From Oscillospiraceae bacterium (GTDB taxonomy: Bacteria; Bacillota; Clostridia; Oscillospirales; Ruminococcaceae): 59,162 nt of DNA. The notes beneath the pieces are model-generated. The model made no database searches and was not told where the DNA came from. It saw only the letters and a list, made by a program, of their open reading frames with translations. The stretch spans positions 1 to 59,162 of the forward strand of contig JAGHIE010000015.1 in NCBI GenBank assembly GCA_017887325.1, read 5' to 3'. The position numbers and the translations under genes are program-made. This document shows positions 8,833 to 17,192 of the stretch, piece by piece (within the stretch, counting starts at the first letter, position 1; every line of letters starts with the position of its first letter).

Positions 8833-9867
8833 TTACCAAATATTTAAAATATGTTGCATTGCTAAACTTACTACTGAAATTGATACCCAACAACATAATC
8901 CCATTATGATAGCTTTTCCGCCAGATTTTATCATCTTAACAATGTCAGTATTCAATCCAATTGCTGTCATAGCCATAATGATAAAGAATTTAGATAAATC
9001 TTTCATAGGACTAAAAACTGTTGCATCTATACCAAAAGATACACAAACTGTTGTGATAACTGATGCTAGTAAGAAGAATACTATAAAAAATGGAAATATC
9101 TTTTTAAAATTAAATGTGCTTTCTGCTTCTTGTGTTCCTGCTTGTTTTTTCTTTTTAGCCATTTGCATAAATGCTAAAACTAAAGTTATAGGAATAATTG
9201 CAAGTGTTCTTGTTAGTTTTACAATTGTTGCAAAGTCTAGAGTATTTGCTCCTATGTGCATACCGTCCCAAGCTGTTGCTGTAGCTGTTACTGATGATGT
9301 ATCATTTACAGCAGTACCTGCAAACAATCCAAATCCTTCATTTGATAAACCTAACATGCTTCCCAAACTTGGAAATATTAGTGCTGCTAATATATTAAAT
9401 AAGAATATAACAGCGATTGATTGTGATATTTCTTCATCTTCAGCTTCTATAACTGGTGCTGTTGCTGCTATTGCAGAACCACCACATATTGATGAACCTA
9501 CACCTATTAATGTAGAAATATTTGTTGGCATCTTCATTAGTTTATGTAATAAAAATGATACTATCAAAGAAGTTGCTATTGTTGATATTATTATCGGTAA
9601 AGATTTTAAACCTACTTGTGCCACTTGTGATAGATTAAGTCCAAAACCTAATAATATAACGGCGTATTCTAAGATTTTTTTAGATGTGTAAGTTATTCCT
9701 GACTGAGCTTTTCCTTTATTTTTATAAAATAGCGAAATAATCATTCCCATTAATATTGCAAATACTGGTCCACCAATTAGTGGGAAAAATTTACCCAACA
9801 CACAAGCTGGTATCGCTATTGCTAAACATAATAAAATTCCGTATGAGTTTTGTCTTAACCTAGTCAT
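8833..9867 (-). CDS. YeiH-family (UPF0324) membrane exporter
   Basis: This 344-residue integral membrane protein has about ten hydrophobic segments and the UPF0324/YeiH pattern: [15 protein letters not shown] near residue 68, [20 protein letters not shown] near 117, and [14 protein letters not shown] near 184. The family is annotated as putative sulfate or sulfite exporters because of its link with LysR regulators of the CysL/YeiE type. The start has a GGAGG site. A LysR gene is divergent across a 135-base gap, and a flavoprotein gene follows closely on the same strand, so the three form one unit. The transported molecule is not shown by sequence. Confidence 0.85.
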   Translation of the reverse strand: MTRLRQNSYGILLCLAIAIPACVLGKFFPLIGGPVFAILMGMIISLFYKNKGKAQSGITYTSKKILEYAVILLGFGLNLSQVAQVGLKSLPIIISTIATSLIVSFLLHKLMKMPTNISTLIGVGSSICGGSAIAATAPVIEAEDEEISQSIAVIFLFNILAALIFPSLGSMLGLSNEGFGLFAGTAVNDTSSVTATATAWDGMHIGANTLDFATIVKLTRTLAIIPITLVLAFMQMAKKKKQAGTQEAESTFNFKKIFPFFIVFFLLASVITTVCVSFGIDATVFSPMKDLSKFFIIMAMTAIGLNTDIVKMIKSGGKAIIMGLCCWVSISVVSLAMQHILNIW

Positions 9868-10002
9868 TTTCTTCCTCCAACTTTATGGAAACATATTCCA
9901 TATTTTTTTCTTCTCTTATAGTATATATTCTTTAAACCATTTTGTAAAATTATTGTTTTTTATGATATAATAAGTTATAATTATGGTTAAGGAGGTTTTA
10001 TT

Positions 10003-10884
10003 ATGCTAGATTTTAGGATTTATACTTTTCTTACAGTATGTGAAACTATGAATTTTACTCAAGCTTCTCAAATATTACACATTACTCAACCAGCTGTTTC
10101 TCAACATATACACGCACTAGAAGAAATTTATCAAACCAAACTTTTTACACAAAAAGGTAAAAAATTATTTTTAACAGAAAGTGGCGAATTACTATTTAAC
10201 TCTATGAACACAATAAATCACGATATAAAACACTTGCAAGAACACATCAAAGAAACTTCTAATACACTTCCTATAAAATTCGGTGCTACTTTAACTGTTG
10301 GTGAATATATTATGCCACCTATTTTGACAAACATTTTAAAAGAAAATCCAAAATTAAAAGTTAATATGTTAGTGGATAACACTCAAAATCTACTAAAACA
10401 ATTAAATTTAGGTAAAATAGATTTTGCTATTGTAGAGGGCTTTTTCTCGACTGAAGAATATGACAGCCTTATATTTAAAACAGAACGATTTATTCCAGTT
10501 TGTTCAAGTAGTCATAATTTTGCAAATAATAAAGTTTGTTTAAACGATTTATTAAAGCAAACTCTTATAACAAGAGAATTAGGCTCTGGGACTAGAGATT
10601 TGTTGGAAAAAGTTTTTCAAGAACGCAACATCACTATTAAAAGTTTTTCTAATGTCTATGAAATAGGTAACTTAAATGTAATCAAAGAATTAGTAAAACA
10701 AAATCTTGGTATTTCATTTTTATATGAGTCTGTTGTTAAAGAGGAAATAAAAAATAACACATTAACAGAAATAGATACTATGGATTATAATGTATCACAT
10801 GAATTTTCTTTTATATGGCAAAAAAACAGTTTGTATTCTTCTTATTACAAAGATATATTTAATACATTTGAAAATAACAAATAA
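10003..10884 (+). CDS. LysR-family regulator (CysL/YeiE-like context)
   Basis: This 293-residue protein has the LysR winged helix-turn-helix at residues 1-60 (FLTVCETMNFTQASQILHIT followed by QPAVSQHIHALEE) and a two-lobe effector-binding domain from about residue 90. The start has a strong AAGGAGG site eight bases upstream. It is divergent from the YeiH-type gene, the usual arrangement in which a LysR protein activates the neighbouring operon in response to a small molecule. By context it resembles CysL or YeiE, but the effector cannot be deduced. It ends at a shared terminator. Confidence 0.88.
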   Translation: MLDFRIYTFLTVCETMNFTQASQILHITQPAVSQHIHALEEIYQTKLFTQKGKKLFLTESGELLFNSMNTINHDIKHLQEHIKETSNTLPIKFGATLTVGEYIMPPILTNILKENPKLKVNMLVDNTQNLLKQLNLGKIDFAIVEGFFSTEEYDSLIFKTERFIPVCSSSHNFANNKVCLNDLLKQTLITRELGSGTRDLLEKVFQERNITIKSFSNVYEIGNLNVIKELVKQNLGISFLYESVVKEEIKNNTLTEIDTMDYNVSHEFSFIWQKNSLYSSYYKDIFNTFENNK

Positions 10885-10914
10885 AAAATCCAGTACAAAT
10901 GTACTGGATTTTTT
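10883..10914. terminator. Bidirectional terminator
   Basis: AAAAAATCCAGTAC (10883-10896) and GTACTGGATTTTTT (10901-10914) form a perfect 14-bp hairpin with an AAAT loop. It sits between the convergent LysR gene and the membrane-protein gene. Confidence 0.88.
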
Positions 10915-12600
10915 CTATTCAATTCCTAAAGTATTGTTTTTAAAGCTATTTACTTTTTGTGTTATTGCTCCATCTTTAAAGCTATATTCTATCTCAACAC
11001 TATCTCCAACTTGTGTTAATGGTAATGTGTCGCTTACAGAACTTTTTGCTGTGAAAATAACCTTATCCTCTTCATTTAATAATATTGAGTATATTGTTTC
11101 ATTTTCTACAATAGACCAATCTATTCTCTTAACTGTGCCTTTTATTGTTTTATCTTCTACTTCTGCATCTTCTTGTGGTGTGTTGCTAACACCTGAATTT
11201 TTAAGTAGACTCAAATAATTCTTTTCAGCTTCTGTAATACTATTCCCTACTCCAACTATATTATAGTTTTTAATAGATACAAACGCATATTTTTTAATTA
11301 ATCCTGTTTTATCTTTTAAAGTTGTAAAATAAGTTGGATTATTTTCAAGATTTAATACTACTGGGAATGTTGCACTATATCCTAAGTCTTGTACAGCACC
11401 TTCGGCAGAACCCATTGCTGCATTTTCAGTTGCACCACTCATATTAAATATATAAGGTTGTTTTGTTTTCATGTCTACCATATAAAAACCTAATGCACTG
11501 TTATCAGCACCAATACTTGTTATACCAGTAAACAAATAACAACGGTCTTTGTTATATACTATAATATGTCCTTGTGATGTTTGGAATTTATCTTTGTTTG
11601 AGAAATTAAAAATTCCGTGTACATATTTACCTTTATTGTTAATTTGTGAAATTATGTAATCTTCTGGTTGTACTCTGTCAACCCAGTCTGGAATTTCATC
11701 TAAATTATATGATTTACAAGAGCCTGTTTGTGCATCTACAATAATAACTCCGTCAGCTTCTGGCAAACTAAATCCTCTTTTGTTACTATATGTTGTAACA
11801 ACCCAATATGGTTTTCCTTCTTCGTCTAATTCAAATGAATAATCAGTAATACCTTTAAATGCTCCAACATTAAACCTTAATCTTCTTGTCAAATCATCAA
11901 AGAAGTAGGAATTTGGTTGTATTTTTATTTTATAATCTTCAACATATTTAACATCTTGCATATTTGTTGCAGAAACTGTTATATATCCAGCAGAGCCGTC
12001 CATATTACTCAACCATTTGAAAAATCCTGAGTGATATAAAGGTACTGCCCAAATAAGTTCTCCATTAACTTGTTGTATAGTAGGCTCACCTAAAACAACT
12101 TGACTTCCTAAAGAAGATTTTTCACCCAACTTTTTGTCAGCTAAAATAGATGCTAATTGTTTATCTACTACCAAAAGTTTGTCCATATCCATAGCTTCTA
12201 ACTCTTGGGAGAAGTCTATTTCTTGTGGTTTTGGCATTTGGTCTCTATACGCTTTATAAGAAACAAGTGGTGAACCGATTATTGTATAAATAACACCAAA
12301 CAATAACATCGCTACTACAACACCAATACTTACTTTTGCTATTGCTTTTGTTTTCTTAAATGTAGCATTATTATCCTCTGCCATTCCTTTTAAAAATCTT
12401 GGCAAATCATCATATGTCAAGTTATACTTTCTGAATATAGATTTTAGCAAAGAATCTATATTTATAATCGCTAACCAAACAATTATTAGCACAAACCAAA
12501 ACATTGCCCCGTCAATTAATAACGGATTTAAACTTGGCATACTCACAAAATAATATATGAGTGCTACCACTATACTAAGTAAAAATAGTTTTATCCTCAT
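10915..12600 (-). CDS. Unrecognised membrane protein with a large extracytoplasmic part
   Basis: I do not recognise this 561-residue protein. Residues 1-48 form two membrane segments, a third lies at about 88-112, and the remaining 450 residues are soluble and probably extracytoplasmic. That part contains repeated beta-strand blocks of the kind seen in PepSY-like domains (GELIWAVPLYHSG, GKPYWVVTTY, ADGVIIVDAQTG). The last 70 residues look like a small beta-barrel (KGTVKRIDW, then VGDSVEIEYSFKDG). The start follows a GAGGAGAG site. The nearest genes are a two-component system and a Bcr-type transporter on the same strand, but a 104-base AT-rich gap separates them, so cotranscription is uncertain. 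It may be a protease inhibitor or an envelope assembly factor, but this is a guess. Confidence 0.7.
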   Translation of the reverse strand: MRIKLFLLSIVVALIYYFVSMPSLNPLLIDGAMFWFVLIIVWLAIINIDSLLKSIFRKYNLTYDDLPRFLKGMAEDNNATFKKTKAIAKVSIGVVVAMLLFGVIYTIIGSPLVSYKAYRDQMPKPQEIDFSQELEAMDMDKLLVVDKQLASILADKKLGEKSSLGSQVVLGEPTIQQVNGELIWAVPLYHSGFFKWLSNMDGSAGYITVSATNMQDVKYVEDYKIKIQPNSYFFDDLTRRLRFNVGAFKGITDYSFELDEEGKPYWVVTTYSNKRGFSLPEADGVIIVDAQTGSCKSYNLDEIPDWVDRVQPEDYIISQINNKGKYVHGIFNFSNKDKFQTSQGHIIVYNKDRCYLFTGITSIGADNSALGFYMVDMKTKQPYIFNMSGATENAAMGSAEGAVQDLGYSATFPVVLNLENNPTYFTTLKDKTGLIKKYAFVSIKNYNIVGVGNSITEAEKNYLSLLKNSGVSNTPQEDAEVEDKTIKGTVKRIDWSIVENETIYSILLNEEDKVIFTAKSSVSDTLPLTQVGDSVEIEYSFKDGAITQKVNSFKNNTLGIE

Positions 12601-12704
12601 TATTTTCTCTCCTCAATAATATATATAGCTATATATTATCATTTTTAAGAAACCTATTTTTTAACAAACTATTAACTTATAATACAATATTATTTATTAA
12701 TAAA

Positions 12705-13589
12705 CTAAAATTTTACTTTAATTGATAAAATATTATTTTTATACTCTGCACAAATACTTCCACTCATTTCTTCTGTTAGCATTTTAGCAATAGATAACCC
12801 CAATCCTGTAGATTTATTTGCATTTTCAACCGTATAAAATCTATCAAATAATCTTTCTACTTGTATATTATCTAAATTTTTAGCTGTATTTGAAAACACA
12901 AGTTCTCCATTCTCATTTAAAACTATTTTCAAATCATCTTCACTATACTTTATTGCGTTACTAATAATATTTGCAAATATTCTTGATACAGCATTCTTAT
13001 CAAGAAATCTTTTTATTTTTTTATCTGTTATACAAATTTGTGGTGTAATATTTTTTTCTTTCAAAACTCCATAATAAACAGAAATACTCTCCTCTAAAAT
13101 ATTATTTAAGATAACTTCTTCATAAAATTTATTATCTATTGTTGATGTTGCTATAGAATATTTAAAAAGTTCTTCTGTCAATTGTTTTAAAGTATCAGCT
13201 CTATTTTTTATTATATTTATATATCTTTGCACATTTTCTGTTTTTTCTTCATTTTCAAGCAAATCCAAATATCCAAAAATCGCTGTTAACGGAGTTCTTA
13301 AATCGTGAGAAATATTTGTTATAGCTTCTTTTACTTCTAAATCTCCTTGATTAAATTTTCTTCTTTTATCTCTAAGAGTTTTTAACTCATCATTGATTGT
13401 ACTCGCAAGGCTTAACATATATTTATCTCGACTTGATATATCTATTAAAGTATTTGTTTCGGTTTTTAGCCTATCTGTAAAATTTTCCTCTATCTCTTTT
13501 GCAGATTTTTGCATTAAGTAAATTTTTAAGCCTAAAACTATAATAACGATTATTAATAATGCAATTATGCTAAAAACCAAAACTTGCAT
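12705..13589 (-). CDS. Sensor histidine kinase with a single membrane anchor
   Basis: This 294-residue kinase has one hydrophobic segment (residues 2-25), a short linker and then the catalytic core. The phospho-acceptor box is NISHDLRTPLTAI with H95. The N box is NIISNAIKYS and the G box is GLGLSIAKML. There is no extracellular sensing domain, so the signal probably comes from the partner ABC transporter or the membrane, as in lantibiotic and bacitracin systems. It is the last gene of a minus-strand set in the order response regulator, ATPase, permease, kinase, with a 12-base gap to the permease. An AAAGGAG site precedes its ATG. Confidence 0.9.
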   Translation of the reverse strand: MQVLVFSIIALLIIVIIVLGLKIYLMQKSAKEIEENFTDRLKTETNTLIDISSRDKYMLSLASTINDELKTLRDKRRKFNQGDLEVKEAITNISHDLRTPLTAIFGYLDLLENEEKTENVQRYINIIKNRADTLKQLTEELFKYSIATSTIDNKFYEEVILNNILEESISVYYGVLKEKNITPQICITDKKIKRFLDKNAVSRIFANIISNAIKYSEDDLKIVLNENGELVFSNTAKNLDNIQVERLFDRFYTVENANKSTGLGLSIAKMLTEEMSGSICAEYKNNILSIKVKF

Positions 13590-13601
13590 ATGAAAACTCC
13601 T

Positions 13602-14435
13602 TTATTTTATATCTTTCTTTTTAAATATGAATAAACCTATTGCAGTTGTTACTACAATTGTTGATAATGAATATAATGACATTTCCACAAAATCTTCAGA
13701 CTGCATTGATGAATATTTTAAAGATTGACCCGTTGGCAAAAATTTATCAAAAAACTCATAAATTTTTCTTTTGTATCCTGTTACATAATACGGATTTTCC
13801 TGTTCATCTACCTGCACCAACTCGCCATCTCCGTTTGTATATGAATATGCTCCCCACATTTTCGATTGTGATAATGTTTGCACAATCATTATAGAAATGA
13901 AAAGGCTTATAAAAACACCCAAAATACAAGAAATAGCTGATACTGCTTTATTTTGTATCAACATTGAAACCAAAGTAAATATTGAACAAAATGCAATCAC
14001 CATTACAACAGTACCTATAAGTGTTATAATAACAATGCTTATTTCCTTTTGAAAAAATTCTATAAATGGAACACCAATAGCTAAACAAACAATAATATAT
14101 GATAAAAACATTATTATTGAAGATATCGAGTTCGTAATTAAATTTGATAAATAAATAGCTTCTCTATTATTTTCTACGATAATCTTATTTCTTATTGTTC
14201 CATCACTATATTCAGTCCCTACAAACACACTACAAAATACTGATGATACAATTCCTATAAACACAGAATATCCAAAAAATATATTATCAATTGTTGTTGA
14301 CAAATTGTATTTATCATTTTCATAAATTGTATTTAAGGTAACAAATGCACTTAAACCAATCATAAATATTATTCCAAGCCAAAAAAGTTTATCTTTTTTA
14401 ATCCTTGCAAAATTTGCTCTTAAAAGTTTACTCAT
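13602..14435 (-). CDS. ABC-2 type permease (BcrB-like)
   Basis: This 277-residue membrane protein has six predicted hydrophobic segments (for example LFWLGIIFMIGLSAFVTL near residue 17 and VFIGIVSSVFCSVFVG near 54). The EYSDGTIRNKIIVEN stretch near residue 76 is typical of ABC-2 permeases of the antibiotic-export or lantibiotic-immunity type. Its ATG overlaps the stop of the ATPase gene by one base, which implies translational coupling and one transporter complex. The substrate is probably a peptide or cell-wall-active antibiotic, inferred from the two-component partner. Confidence 0.86.
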   Translation of the reverse strand: MSKLLRANFARIKKDKLFWLGIIFMIGLSAFVTLNTIYENDKYNLSTTIDNIFFGYSVFIGIVSSVFCSVFVGTEYSDGTIRNKIIVENNREAIYLSNLITNSISSIIMFLSYIIVCLAIGVPFIEFFQKEISIVIITLIGTVVMVIAFCSIFTLVSMLIQNKAVSAISCILGVFISLFISIMIVQTLSQSKMWGAYSYTNGDGELVQVDEQENPYYVTGYKRKIYEFFDKFLPTGQSLKYSSMQSEDFVEMSLYSLSTIVVTTAIGLFIFKKKDIK

Positions 14436-15343
14436 TATTTTCCACCTCCTACAAGGTTTATATAATAGCTTTCCAAACTTTCATCTCGCTCTTGAATATT
14501 TAAAATTTCACAGCCTTTTTGGCTTAATGGTACAGCTAAACTAGTAATATTTACCTTTTCAAAAATATCTGCTTTTTTGTCGTCTAAAACTTCATATTCA
14601 ACTCCCATTTGGTCAAGTAAATTAACCAAAACTTTCATATTGGTTACTTCTACTCTCATGCAAGTTTTAAAATCTTTTTCCAATTCTTCTGCACTAATTT
14701 CTTTTACAATTTTTCCTTTATCTATAAATCCATAATGTGTTGCAAGTTTTGACAATTCCTCCAATATATGACTTGATATTAAAACTGTAATTTGAAATTC
14801 TCTATTTAATTTCAAAATAAGTTCTCTTATTTCAATTATGCCTTGTGGATCAAGTCCATTAACTGGTTCATCTAAAACTAAAAAGTCAGGATCACCAACT
14901 AAAGCTATAGCTATACCCAACCTTTGTTTCATACCTAGTGAAAAATTTTTAGCCTTCTTTTTACCAGTATTAGAAAGACCTACTAAATTTAAAATATCAT
15001 CTATTCCCTTAAAATTTGGCAAACCTAAAATTCTATACTGTTGCTCTAAATTTTCTTTGGCTGTCATATCAAGATAAATTGCTGGTGTTTCTATAACAGC
15101 ACCCATTCTTCTTCTTGATTTTACAATCTCTTTTGTATTATTTTCTTTTCCATAAAGATGATAACTTCCATTAGTTGGCTGTTGAAGCCCACATATAACC
15201 CTTATCAAAGTGGTTTTACCTGCACCATTTTTCCCCACAAATCCATAGATAGAACCTTTAGGAACATTCATTGTTAATCCATCTAATGCTTTAAATTTTT
15301 TGTATTGTTTAGTTAAATTATTTGTTGTTAAAACATATTCCAT
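14435..15343 (-). CDS. ABC transporter ATP-binding protein (BcrA-like)
   Basis: This 302-residue ATPase has the Walker A GKNGAGKTTLIRVICGL (residues 37-53), the signature FSLGMKQRLGIAIAL, and the Walker B FLVLDEPVNGLDP. The sequence NNLTKQYKKFKALDGLTMNV at the start and the 90-residue C-terminal tail match the BcrA / lantibiotic-immunity subfamily. The start has a GGGAGG site. It pairs with the overlapping permease. The upstream promoter carries three spaced TTAAGA boxes, so expression is probably under the neighbouring response regulator. Confidence 0.92.
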   Translation of the reverse strand: MEYVLTTNNLTKQYKKFKALDGLTMNVPKGSIYGFVGKNGAGKTTLIRVICGLQQPTNGSYHLYGKENNTKEIVKSRRRMGAVIETPAIYLDMTAKENLEQQYRILGLPNFKGIDDILNLVGLSNTGKKKAKNFSLGMKQRLGIAIALVGDPDFLVLDEPVNGLDPQGIIEIRELILKLNREFQITVLISSHILEELSKLATHYGFIDKGKIVKEISAEELEKDFKTCMRVEVTNMKVLVNLLDQMGVEYEVLDDKKADIFEKVNITSLAVPLSQKGCEILNIQERDESLESYYINLVGGGK

Positions 15344-15369
15344 AAATTTTCCTCCCTTTAGTTTATATC

Positions 15370-15425
15370 TAAAGTATATATAATAAGGGTTAAGAAAGTA
15401 GTTAAGAAAATAGTTAAGATTTGGT
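15370..15425 (-). promoter_or_regulatory. Promoter with three 12-bp-spaced direct repeats (response regulator sites)
   Basis: Three direct repeats of TTAAG begin at 15390, 15402 and 15414, exactly 12 bases apart. Read on the minus strand they are CTTAA boxes. They are followed downstream by a TATA-rich segment that can serve as the -10 box, and then by the ATPase gene. OmpR-type regulators bind such spaced direct repeats upstream of the -10 region. This is the likely binding site of the response regulator encoded next door. Confidence 0.55.
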
Positions 15426-15430
15426 AAAGA

Positions 15431-16099
15431 TTATTCTTCTCTCATTTTAAAACCTATTCCCCACACTGATTCTATGTAGTCTTTATCACTAATATTTTTC
15501 AATTTTCTTCTCAAATTGCTGATATGCACTTTTAGCGAACTTTCCACACAATCTGGTGTATCTTCGCTAATCTTATCAAGTATTGTTGACTTTGTTACAA
15601 CTTGTGACGGATTATTCATCAATAATTTTAATATTGCATATTCTGTTTTTGTAAGTTTAACTAACTTATCATCAATATAAACCATATGAGAATTTATATC
15701 CATAACTATATCGTCAAAATTAATTGTATTACTGTTTACTTTTTTATTTCTAAATTGAATAGAAATTCTTGCTAATAATTCTTTTATATTAAAAGGTTTT
15801 GTAATATAATCAACCGCTCCACCTAATAATAAGTTAACTTTATTATCTATATCAATTTTAGCACTAACCACTATTACTGGAATATCTTTTATTTTAGGTA
15901 AAACCTCTTCTCCGTTTAACCCTGGTAACATTAAATCAAGCAAAATTAAATCTGGCTTTGATGACTTTATAACAAATAGTGCTTCTGTTCCTGAATATGC
16001 TCTGAAAACTTTATATCCTTGTTTTTCTAAAACTTCCTGCAACATATCACCTATACTAATATCATCGTCTATTACTAAAATTCTTTTAATTGTTCTCAC
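15431..16099 (-). CDS. OmpR-family response regulator
   Basis: This 222-residue regulator has a receiver domain with acidic pocket DDD at residues 11-13, phospho-acceptor D55 in LILLDLMLPG, and lysine in ITKPF. A winged-helix DNA-binding domain follows from about residue 125 (KLTKTEYAILKLLMNNP, then VKVHISNLRRKL-like and VWGIGFKM segments). The only start in frame is GTG at 16099, with GGA immediately before it and no well-spaced ribosome binding site. It leads the minus-strand set that includes the Bcr-type ATPase, permease and kinase. It probably activates the transporter promoter at the 12-bp direct repeats. Confidence 0.9.
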   Translation of the reverse strand: MRTIKRILVIDDDISIGDMLQEVLEKQGYKVFRAYSGTEALFVIKSSKPDLILLDLMLPGLNGEEVLPKIKDIPVIVVSAKIDIDNKVNLLLGGAVDYITKPFNIKELLARISIQFRNKKVNSNTINFDDIVMDINSHMVYIDDKLVKLTKTEYAILKLLMNNPSQVVTKSTILDKISEDTPDCVESSLKVHISNLRRKLKNISDKDYIESVWGIGFKMREE

Positions 16100-16140
16100 T
16101 CCATTTTATTTTACTAAATATAATATTAATATATTTTATA

Positions 16141-16173
16141 AAAAAAGCAAGATACAAAGTATCTTGCTTTTTT
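16141..16173 (-). terminator. Terminator after the LCP gene
   Basis: AAAAAAGCAAGATAC (16141-16155) and GTATCTTGCTTTTTT (16159-16173) form a perfect 15-bp hairpin. It lies two bases beyond the LCP stop codon. Confidence 0.88.
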
Positions 16174-16174
16174 A

Positions 16175-17116
16175 TTATTCTCCGTATATAAATTTGTGTA
16201 ATCTATCAGCAGAAGCGTTTACATCAAATTGCCAAACCCATGGATCTCCTCCACCAACTGGGTTATCTTGTTCATTTGGAATGTATGTTTGTTCTAAGTT
16301 TATTTGTCCTGCCATCATAGGTGCATATGATAAAATTTCGTTATAGTCCAAAGAAGTTTCTGTCAATGTCATAACAGATTTTAATAATGTTGGGTATCTT
16401 AAAGGATTCATTTGTTTTACTTCTTTAAACATTGCTTCTAAAACATTTCTTTGTCTATTAGCTCTCATGCTATCACTGTCTATATATCTTATTCTGCTAT
16501 ACGCAACCGCTTGACTACCTGTTAATTTAACTAAACCAGATTGTGTTAGTTGTGGTTGTACACGGAAAGAAGAATTCATATGTTCCTTTTCTTCTTCTGT
16601 AATGTTAATTTCTACACCACCTAAAATATCAATGATATCTTCTAGTCCAGCAAAATTAATAGTAACATAATCTTGTATATCTAGTTTAAAGTTTTGATTT
16701 ATTGTTTTAATAGCAAGTTCTGGTCCACCATAAGCATATGCATGTGTTATTTTATCTTCACCATAACCATCAATCACAACTTGGCTATCCCTTAATATTG
16801 ATGTTAATTTTAATGTACTTGTGTTTTGGTCTATTGATAGTACCATAATACTGTCTGAACGTCCTACAAATTCATCGTCACTTCTAGTATCTACACCAAA
16901 TAAAGCAATATTAGTAATTTTGGTTTCTTGTTGTTTATTTTCAACTTCTTGAGTAATACCTAATTCACTAGTATTTTTTGTGATTTTCTTAACTTCTAAT
17001 CCACCAAATATATAATTAAAAGCAAGTATACCAGTAGTTACAGCCAAAAGAGTAAGTATAGCAACTATTGATAACACAACAAGTGTAACTTTTTTCTTTT
17101 TGGACATTTTTTTCAT
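16175..17116 (-). CDS. LytR-CpsA-Psr (LCP) family wall-polymer ligase
   Basis: This 313-residue protein has a cytoplasmic lysine-rich start, one membrane segment (about residues 9-33) and an extracellular LCP domain. The domain shows ALFGVDTRSDDEFVGRSDSI, LTSILRDSQVVI, ITHAYAYGGPELAI and VEINIT, followed by the arginine-bearing AYSRIRYIDSDSMRANRQRN. LCP enzymes transfer teichoic acids or capsular polysaccharide from the lipid carrier to peptidoglycan. The start follows AGAGAGGTG. It stands alone between terminators. The capsule-control genes at 25.2-27.4 kb may supply a polymer for it to attach. Confidence 0.9.
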   Translation of the reverse strand: MKKMSKKKKVTLVVLSIVAILTLLAVTTGILAFNYIFGGLEVKKITKNTSELGITQEVENKQQETKITNIALFGVDTRSDDEFVGRSDSIMVLSIDQNTSTLKLTSILRDSQVVIDGYGEDKITHAYAYGGPELAIKTINQNFKLDIQDYVTINFAGLEDIIDILGGVEINITEEEKEHMNSSFRVQPQLTQSGLVKLTGSQAVAYSRIRYIDSDSMRANRQRNVLEAMFKEVKQMNPLRYPTLLKSVMTLTETSLDYNEILSYAPMMAGQINLEQTYIPNEQDNPVGGGDPWVWQFDVNASADRLHKFIYGE

Positions 17117-17192
17117 AAAAACACCTCTCTAAATCAATTAATACACATTATACTATACTTAGACATTAATTTACAATATATATAATAAAAAA

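Noticed and set aside
8906-9691. Long plus-strand open frame opposite the YeiH-type gene
   Set aside because: It is the mirror of a hydrophobic coding sequence. It lacks a ribosome binding site, and the minus-strand protein has clear family motifs.
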